From assembly GCA_945870035.1 (NCBI GenBank), contig CAMBQQ010000024.1, positions 1 through 45,526 on the forward strand: 45,526 bases of DNA. Direction: 5' to 3'. Position 1 is the stretch's first letter. Every line of letters starts with the position of its first letter. The position numbers and the translations under genes are program-made. Below the pieces are notes generated by a model. It saw nothing but the letters and a program-made list of their open reading frames with translations. It was not told where the DNA came from and did no database searches. Shown piece by piece: positions 41,368 through 45,526 of this stretch. This stretch comes from Rhizobium sp. Q54. GTDB taxonomy: Bacteria; Pseudomonadota; Alphaproteobacteria; Rhizobiales; Xanthobacteraceae.

Positions 41368-42610
41368 ATGGCCGAGACGCACGAACCAGTGACGACGGAA
41401 AGCGCGGTTGTGTCGCCGCCATTGGCGCCGGCGTCGGCGCCGCTGAGTTATGTCGTCGATGATGACGCCAGCATCCGCCACTTTCTGTCTCTGGTGCTGC
41501 ACGGCGCCGGCATCGACACCATGGAATTCGCGGACGGCTCGGGCTTGCGCGCCGCCGTCGAGCGGCGGCTGCCGGATCTGGTGTTCCTCAACATTTCACT
41601 GGAAGCCGCCGACGCCATCGAAACGGTGATCGCTCTCGGCAAAAGCGGTTTCCGCGGCAACGTCCAGTTGACCAGCATGCGCGGCGCCGCGGTACTCGAC
41701 CATGTCAAGAACATCGGCCTCCAGCACAAGCTCAACATGCTGCCGGTGCTCAAGAAGCCGTTCGAAACCGACGCCATTCTCAAGATCCTGCGCGATCTCA
41801 ATCTCGGCACGCCGGCAGCCGCCGCCTCGCGCATCGATCTGGACGAGGCGATCAACAGCGGCTGGATCGAGTTCTGGTATCAGCCCAAGATCGACCTGCG
41901 CAAAAAGCAACTCGCCGGCGCCGAAGCCTATGCGCGCGCGCCACCCGATGCACGGCATCGCGCTGCCCGGCGCCTTCATGCCGGAGGCCGAAGAGTCGAG
42001 CGTCATCAAACTGTCCGAGATGGCGCTGACGAGCGCGCTCAAGGCCGGGCTGACTTTCTCCAAGCTGGGGCTCAACCTGCGCCTCACCGTCAATATTCCG
42101 GTCAACGCGCTGGAGAAAATGCGGGTCGAGGAAATCGTGCGCAGCCATCGGCCGATCGCGTCGAAATGGGCCGGCCTGATCATCGACGTGCCGGAGGAGC
42201 AGATTGTCACCGATCTGGCGCTCGCCAGCGACCTCGCCAAGCGACTCGAGCGCTGCAATGTGCGCCTGGCCATCGACGATTTCGGCCGCGGCACCTCTTC
42301 GCTGGCGCGCCTTGGCGAAATGCCGTTTCACGAACTCAAGCTCGACCGCTCCTTCGTCGCCGACTGCGGCAGCGACAAGGTGAACGCGCCTTTATGCAAG
42401 ACGGTGATCGACCTCGCCCATAACTATGGCCGCGTCGCGGTGGCGATGGGCATCGAGAAAGCCGCCGACGCCATGGCGCTGGTCAGCATGGGCTGCGATT
42501 ACGGCCAGGGGTTCCTGCTCGGCCAGCCGATGCCGGAAGAAAGGTTCATTTCGCTGCTACGCCAGCGCGCCGGCGCCAATGGCCGCGAACTGGCCACGGC
42601 CGACAAGTAG
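41368..42610 (+). pseudogene. REC-EAL cyclic-di-GMP phosphodiesterase with a frameshift
   Basis: Two overlapping frames together encode one protein of about 414 residues. The first frame gives a receiver-like domain (about 25-150) and the start of the EAL domain up to GAEAYARA; the second frame continues HPMHGIALPGAFMPEAEE to the end. The break lies in a GC run at 41932-41940; restoring one GC pair would give AEAYARARHPMHG, matching the usual EAL block. Metal and catalytic residues are mostly kept: Glu of EAY, Asn in VNIPVN, DDFGRG, KLDRSF and the Glu of MGIEKA. The receiver has the acidic DDD pocket and a Lys in LKKPFE, but the phosphoacceptor Asp is replaced by Asn75 (VFLNIS), so phosphorylation is unlikely. 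It is either a real pseudogene, a slippage-controlled gene or a sequencing error. Confidence 0.8.
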
Positions 42611-42644
42611 CGTCGCCCCAAGCCACAAATCAAAGATCGGAATA

Positions 42645-42950
42645 TCAGTGCGTCCAGGCTTCGCGGCGCTTGAACGAGAAATTGTCCGAATAGGACATCA
42701 CGCGCCGCGCCACCGGTTTGGCCTCGAAGGCCCGATAGGCGATGCCGTGCTTCTCGCAGTAAGCCACCGCCTCGGCTTGCGTCTCGAAACGCAGCCGCAC
42801 TTGCTGGCGCATGTCGCCTGACGAGGTCCAGCCCATCAGCGGCTCGACCTGGCGCGGCTCGGCAAGATCGAACTCCAGCACCCAGTTTTTGGTGTTGGCC
42901 GATCCCGACTGCATGGCGTTCTTGGCCGGTTTGTAGATGCGCGCGGTCAT
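42645..42950 (-). CDS. NDUFS4-like accessory subunit of respiratory complex I
   Basis: 101 residues from ATG 42950; the longer frame upstream runs through tRNA-Pro and is not coding. It matches the ETC complex I subunit family, the alphaproteobacterial homologue of mitochondrial NDUFS4 (AQDQ/18 kDa). Visible features are ARIYKPAKNAMQSG at the N-terminus, WVLEFD and PLMGWTSSGDMRQQVRLRFETQAEAVAYCEKHG. It stabilises the peripheral arm of NADH:ubiquinone oxidoreductase. It is a single gene away from the nuo operon, as usual. Confidence 0.9.
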   Translation of the reverse strand: MTARIYKPAKNAMQSGSANTKNWVLEFDLAEPRQVEPLMGWTSSGDMRQQVRLRFETQAEAVAYCEKHGIAYRAFEAKPVARRVMSYSDNFSFKRREAWTH

Positions 42951-43068
42951 GCTGAACCCTTGGAAACGATCAATGGCGGCGTCCGGTTCGAACCGCGCCG
43001 CAATCTCCGTATAAAACGAAACGCGCCGCGCTGGCAAACGCGGGTGACGCAGCAATCCCGCGGAAAAT

Positions 43069-43145
<77 letters not shown>

Positions 43146-43211
43146 ACGACTGGGAATGCGGGGGTGGTACACGCTTCCATACGGGGCAGCAAGCTATCCG
43201 GGAGGCCAGCC

Positions 43212-43685
43212 TCAGCGGGAACCGAAGATCGGGTGCGCCACCCGGTCGCCGACCGCGATGCCGAGCTTGCGGGCGGTTCCGCCAATGACCTCGAGCACGC
43301 CGCGCACCGGCGTCGTCGACGGCACGATCTTCTCCGACAGAGGCTCGGTGTTCTCGGCGATGCGCATGATCCGGCCGTCGCTGCGGATGAAGATCATGTC
43401 GAGCGGGATGTAGGTGTTCCGCATCCAGAAGCCGACTTCCTGGTCGCGGTGGAAGTCGAACAGCATGCCCTGCCCCTCCGGCAGTTCCTTGCGATTCATC
43501 AGGCCCTGCGCCCGCTCGGCCTCGGTCGTCGCCAGTTCGACGGCAAAAGCATGCACGCCGTTCTTGGTGGCGATCTCGACCACGCGCGGGTCGGCGGCCA
43601 TGGCCGGATGCGCCATTGGGCCGGCAATGATCAAGAAACCAAGAATAATGAAGACGGTCGACCGGATGCTGCGCATGGCCGGCAT
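43212..43685 (-). CDS. DUF192-family exported protein
   Basis: 157 residues. A Sec signal peptide or N-terminal anchor covers about 5-31 (TVFIILGFLIIAG, ending AMA before ADPRVV). The conserved DUF192 core is clear: AERAQGLMNRKELPEGQGMLFDF, then VGFWMRNTYIPLDMIFI. The function is unknown. Two starts are possible (43685 and 43676) and neither has a strong ribosome-binding site. It lies 81 bp downstream of the cold-shock gene on the same strand. Confidence 0.87.
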   Translation of the reverse strand: MPAMRSIRSTVFIILGFLIIAGPMAHPAMAADPRVVEIATKNGVHAFAVELATTEAERAQGLMNRKELPEGQGMLFDFHRDQEVGFWMRNTYIPLDMIFIRSDGRIMRIAENTEPLSEKIVPSTTPVRGVLEVIGGTARKLGIAVGDRVAHPIFGSR

Positions 43686-43766
43686 TTAGGCAATCAACCG
43701 CCGCACTGGCAATAACAATTGCCGGACAGTTGCCGGCGGCGCAGACGGTTTAAGGAACCGCCGCGA

Positions 43767-44342
43767 TCAGTGCGAGGCGAGACCGAGCGGGCCGCCATCG
43801 GGACGCACCTCGGCGGCCATCAGGCCTTTCGGCCCGGGCCCGAAGCGCACCAGCACGGTCTGGCCGGGACGCAACTCGGCGAGGCCGTAGCGGCGCAGCG
43901 TCTCCATATGCACGAAAATGTCCGGCGTGCCGTCTCCGCGAGTCAGAAAGCCGAAGCCGCGCAGGCGGTTGAACCATTTGACCTGGGCCCGCTCGAGGCC
44001 TGAGGTCGGCGTCACCGAAACATGGGTGCGCGGCGGCGGCATTTGCGCCGGGTGCAGCGCAGTCGATTCGTCCATCGAGAAGACACGGAAGGCTTGCAGG
44101 CCCTTCGGCCGCGGCTGCACTTCGACCACGATCCGGGCGCCCTCATAGGCGGTCTGGAAGCCGTCGCGGCGCAGGCAGGTCACATGCAGCAGGATATCCG
44201 GCATGCCGTTGTCGGGAACGATGAAACCGAAACCCTTCGATACATCAAACCACTTGATGACGCCGGCCAGTTCGATGAGATCGGTCGCCGCTTCGTCGCC
44301 GATGTCTCGAACCGTGCCGGGCCGGAGATTTGTATCTGGCAT
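43767..44342 (-). CDS. Cold-shock protein with two CSD domains
   Basis: 191 residues with two cold-shock domains joined by a Pro-rich linker (about 95-115). Domain 1 (about 24-90) has RNP1 KGFGFIV and RNP2 DILLHV. Domain 2 (about 116-185) has RNP1 RGFGFLT and RNP2 DIFVHM. Most CspA proteins have one domain of about 70 residues; the two-domain form is common in alphaproteobacteria (Caulobacter CspC/CspD type). It binds single-stranded RNA or DNA, acting as an RNA chaperone or regulator. The first domain is preceded by a 25-residue acidic N-terminal extension. Confidence 0.93.
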   Translation of the reverse strand: MPDTNLRPGTVRDIGDEAATDLIELAGVIKWFDVSKGFGFIVPDNGMPDILLHVTCLRRDGFQTAYEGARIVVEVQPRPKGLQAFRVFSMDESTALHPAQMPPPRTHVSVTPTSGLERAQVKWFNRLRGFGFLTRGDGTPDIFVHMETLRRYGLAELRPGQTVLVRFGPGPKGLMAAEVRPDGGPLGLASH

Positions 44343-44523
44343 TTCGATTCAATCCCGTTCGACAACTCGCGCCAGTCTGACGCTGTGCGGCCCCCGCCGC
44401 CTATTCCGCTCGCTTTGAAAAGCGCAGCGGCGAATCTGTAAATGAAGATAACACCCGGCCTTGAACCGCAAAGGGCAAAATGTGCTTGCGCACAACTCTG
44501 TACACAGCGGAAACCCTTGCGAA
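44343..44523 (-). promoter_or_regulatory. Leader region of the cold-shock gene
   Basis: 181 bp between the Sir2 stop and the cold-shock start. It probably holds the promoter and 5' leader of the cold-shock gene. A CSP leader can be structured, but I could not identify a specific cold box. No gene is supported. Confidence 0.35.
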
Positions 44524-45282
44524 TCAGTGCGCGATGAAGGGGCCTAGCGTGTCGCCGATATCGGCGCGGACGACAAGATCGGCGATGTCGTCGAACTCGG
44601 TCGGGTCGCGGTTGACGATCGCCAGCATGGCGCCATTGCGTTTCGCCAACAGCGGGATACCCGCCGCCGGCCATACCACCAGCGACGAGCCGACCACGAG
44701 AAACAGGTCGCAATCGCTGGCCAGATCCTGCGCCCGCTGCATCGCCGCAGCCGGCATCGGCTGGCCGAATGAAACGGTGGCGGTTTTGATGATGCCGCCG
44801 CAGGAACAGTCCGGCGCGCGGCCAGTGGCTTCAAACGATTGGCGGATGCCCGGCAGTTCATGGCGCCGCGCGCAGTCCATGCACAGCGCGTAGGTCGTAT
44901 TGCCGTGCAGTTCGACGATGTCTTGCGGCGCAATGCCGGAGGCCTGATGCAGATTGTCGATGTTCTGCGTGATCAAAGCCGGCGCCTTGCCGGATTTGTA
45001 CAGGCTGGCCAGCGCCAGATGGCCGCGGCCCGGTTTCGCCTTGACGAAAGTCTCGTCGATCGCCCAGCGCCGCCGCCACGCCTCGTCGCGGGCGTCTTCG
45101 CTGGCCATGTAGTCGTCGAACGGGATCGGCCGGTTCTTGGTCCAGATGCCGCCCGGCGAGCGGAAATCCGGAATGCCGCTTTCGGTCGAGATACCGGCGC
45201 CGGTGAACGGCACGATGCGGGCTGACGCCTCGATCAGTTCGCGCAGGCGGGCGATGGCGGTGTCAAGATCGGAGGTGATCAT
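44524..45282 (-). CDS. cobB: Sir2-family NAD-dependent protein deacylase
   Basis: 252 residues from ATG 45282; TTG 45291 overlapping the previous stop is an alternative. Conserved features are GAGISTESGIPDFRSPGG (28-45), TQNIDNLH (105-112) and catalytic His126 in ELHGN. The zinc Cys set is Cys134, Cys137 (CMDC) and Cys159, Cys161 (CSC). It removes acetyl or other acyl groups from lysines, using NAD and releasing nicotinamide. The Tyr/Arg pair that marks desuccinylases is not evident where expected (the region reads DEAWRRRW), so deacetylase activity is the better guess. pncB in the same window recycles the nicotinate side of NAD metabolism, but the two are 40 kb apart. Confidence 0.9.
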   Translation of the reverse strand: MITSDLDTAIARLRELIEASARIVPFTGAGISTESGIPDFRSPGGIWTKNRPIPFDDYMASEDARDEAWRRRWAIDETFVKAKPGRGHLALASLYKSGKAPALITQNIDNLHQASGIAPQDIVELHGNTTYALCMDCARRHELPGIRQSFEATGRAPDCSCGGIIKTATVSFGQPMPAAAMQRAQDLASDCDLFLVVGSSLVVWPAAGIPLLAKRNGAMLAIVNRDPTEFDDIADLVVRADIGDTLGPFIAH

Positions 45283-45287
45283 TACAC

Positions 45288-45378
45288 TCAAAGAGCTTCG
45301 ACGATGCGGATATGGCGCTCCACAGAGCCAGTGCCGAGTAGCTTGAGCGCCGCTTGGTACCGCGGGCTTTTGTAGGCC
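45288..45378 (-). pseudogene. Truncated host gene, DUF1330-like C-terminus, cut by the IS
   Basis: The last 29 codons of a host gene (AYKSPRYQAALKLLGTG, then SVERHIRIVEAL and TGA). The upstream part is missing because the IS starts at 45379. The pattern Y-x-SPxYQAALKL fits the C-terminal end of DUF1330-type dimeric barrels, but the fragment is short. Its stop overlaps the alternative Sir2 start (TTGA), so the two were probably one operon before the insertion, which also removed their promoter. Confidence 0.6.
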
Positions 45379-45413
45379 GGAGCTATGGTCGAAAGTTGGT
45401 GACGGGGTAGATC
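45379..45413. repeat. IS terminal inverted repeat, left (IRL)
   Basis: Starts GGAGCTAT and contains AAAGTTGGTGACGG, both identical to the reverse complement of 112-145. Over the first 27 bases 24 match. The host bases just outside are TGTAGGCC (45371-45378). Confidence 0.85.
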
Positions 45414-45462
45414 AGGAAGGCGGCATATCGTGGGGGTAGTTGAAGCCTCCACTTCTCCACCG

Positions 45463-45468
45463 AAGGAG
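45463..45468 (+). promoter_or_regulatory. Ribosome-binding site of the IS transposase
   Basis: AAGGAG lies 9 bases before TTG 45478. It decides the transposase start, because an ATG at 45473 is in another frame and a TAA at 45469-45471 closes the correct frame upstream. Confidence 0.6.
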
Positions 45469-45477
45469 TAATATGCC

Positions 45478-45526
45478 TTGTCGAATTCTAACGTCGTCAA
45501 ACTGGTTCAGCCAGGCACCTTCAGCG
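45478..45526 (+). CDS. IS256-family transposase, N-terminal fragment (partial)
   Basis: The frame starts at TTG 45478 and runs off the window after 16 codons, reading LSNSNVVKLVQPGTFS (first residue Met when translated). SNVVKL-QP-TF is the usual beginning of rhizobial IS256-family transposases that end in PKLILGVKF, which is the tail seen at 2-109. The two fragments could therefore come from copies of the same element. Confidence 0.75.
   Translation, partial: MSNSNVVKLVQPGTFS

Larger units (their letters stand above)
45379..45526 (+). mobile_element. Left end of an IS256-family insertion sequence
   Basis: Begins with a terminal inverted repeat (45379-45413) that mirrors the repeat at 112-145. 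A 64-base leader and the first codons of a transposase follow. It has the same orientation as the fragment at the opposite edge. The element continues beyond the window. Confidence 0.8.

Overview
The window is GC-rich chromosomal DNA from an alphaproteobacterium, most likely order Hyphomicrobiales (Rhizobiales; a Bradyrhizobium/Xanthobacteraceae-like lineage). This rests on the complete aapJQMP-type amino-acid transporter, the NDUFS4-like complex I accessory subunit, orphan Bug-type and TRAP solute-binding proteins, and a palindromic repeat family (arms GCGCGTGATC...GATCACGCGC) of a kind common in Rhizobiales. Species cannot be fixed by reading.

Both edges lie inside IS256-family insertion sequences in the same orientation. 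Positions 1-145 hold the transposase C-terminus and right inverted repeat; 45379-45526 hold the left inverted repeat and transposase N-terminus. Flanking bases differ, so these are two insertions, and each seems to truncate a host gene: a PRMT-like methyltransferase on the left and a DUF1330-like gene on the right. The window may be a whole contig that ended at a repeat.

Layout. 146-2508: PRMT-like methyltransferase and pncB. 2505-9669 (minus): a seven-gene operon with a liv-type binding protein, livHMGF, a MetE-core protein and an M24 metallopeptidase. 9897-11138 (minus): membrane diguanylate cyclase. 11455-13220: cysteine synthase and AlaX editing protein. 13232-14718 (minus): small monooxygenase-fold protein and an AmpC-type beta-lactamase. 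14840-15694: mercaptopyruvate sulfurtransferase. 15806-20210 (minus): aapJQMP. 20541-21728: metC. 21725-25469 (minus): four-gene cell-envelope glycolipid cassette (GT83-like transferase, PAP2 phosphatase, GT2, LAB_N protein). 25647-33135 (minus): alpha-2-macroglobulin and PBP1C. 33359-36269 (minus): TRAP transporter dctPQM. 36521-36597: tRNA-Arg(TCT). 36766-41162: LysR regulator, orphan Bug binding protein, GST, LigI-like amidohydrolase and SDR. 41368-42610: REC-EAL gene broken by a frameshift. 42645-45378 (minus): NDUFS4-like subunit, tRNA-Pro(TGG), DUF192, double cold-shock protein, Sir2 and the DUF1330 remnant.

Four solute-uptake systems (LIV, Aap, TRAP, Bug) sit beside sulfur amino-acid genes (cysK, metC, sseA, MetE-like), which suits a heterotroph scavenging amino and organic acids. 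No phage, CRISPR or defence system is visible. The most unusual points are the IS boundaries, the LIV/MetE-core/M24 operon, the envelope cassette, the GC-slippage frameshift in the EAL gene, and the PBP1C start codon that lies inside a palindromic repeat.
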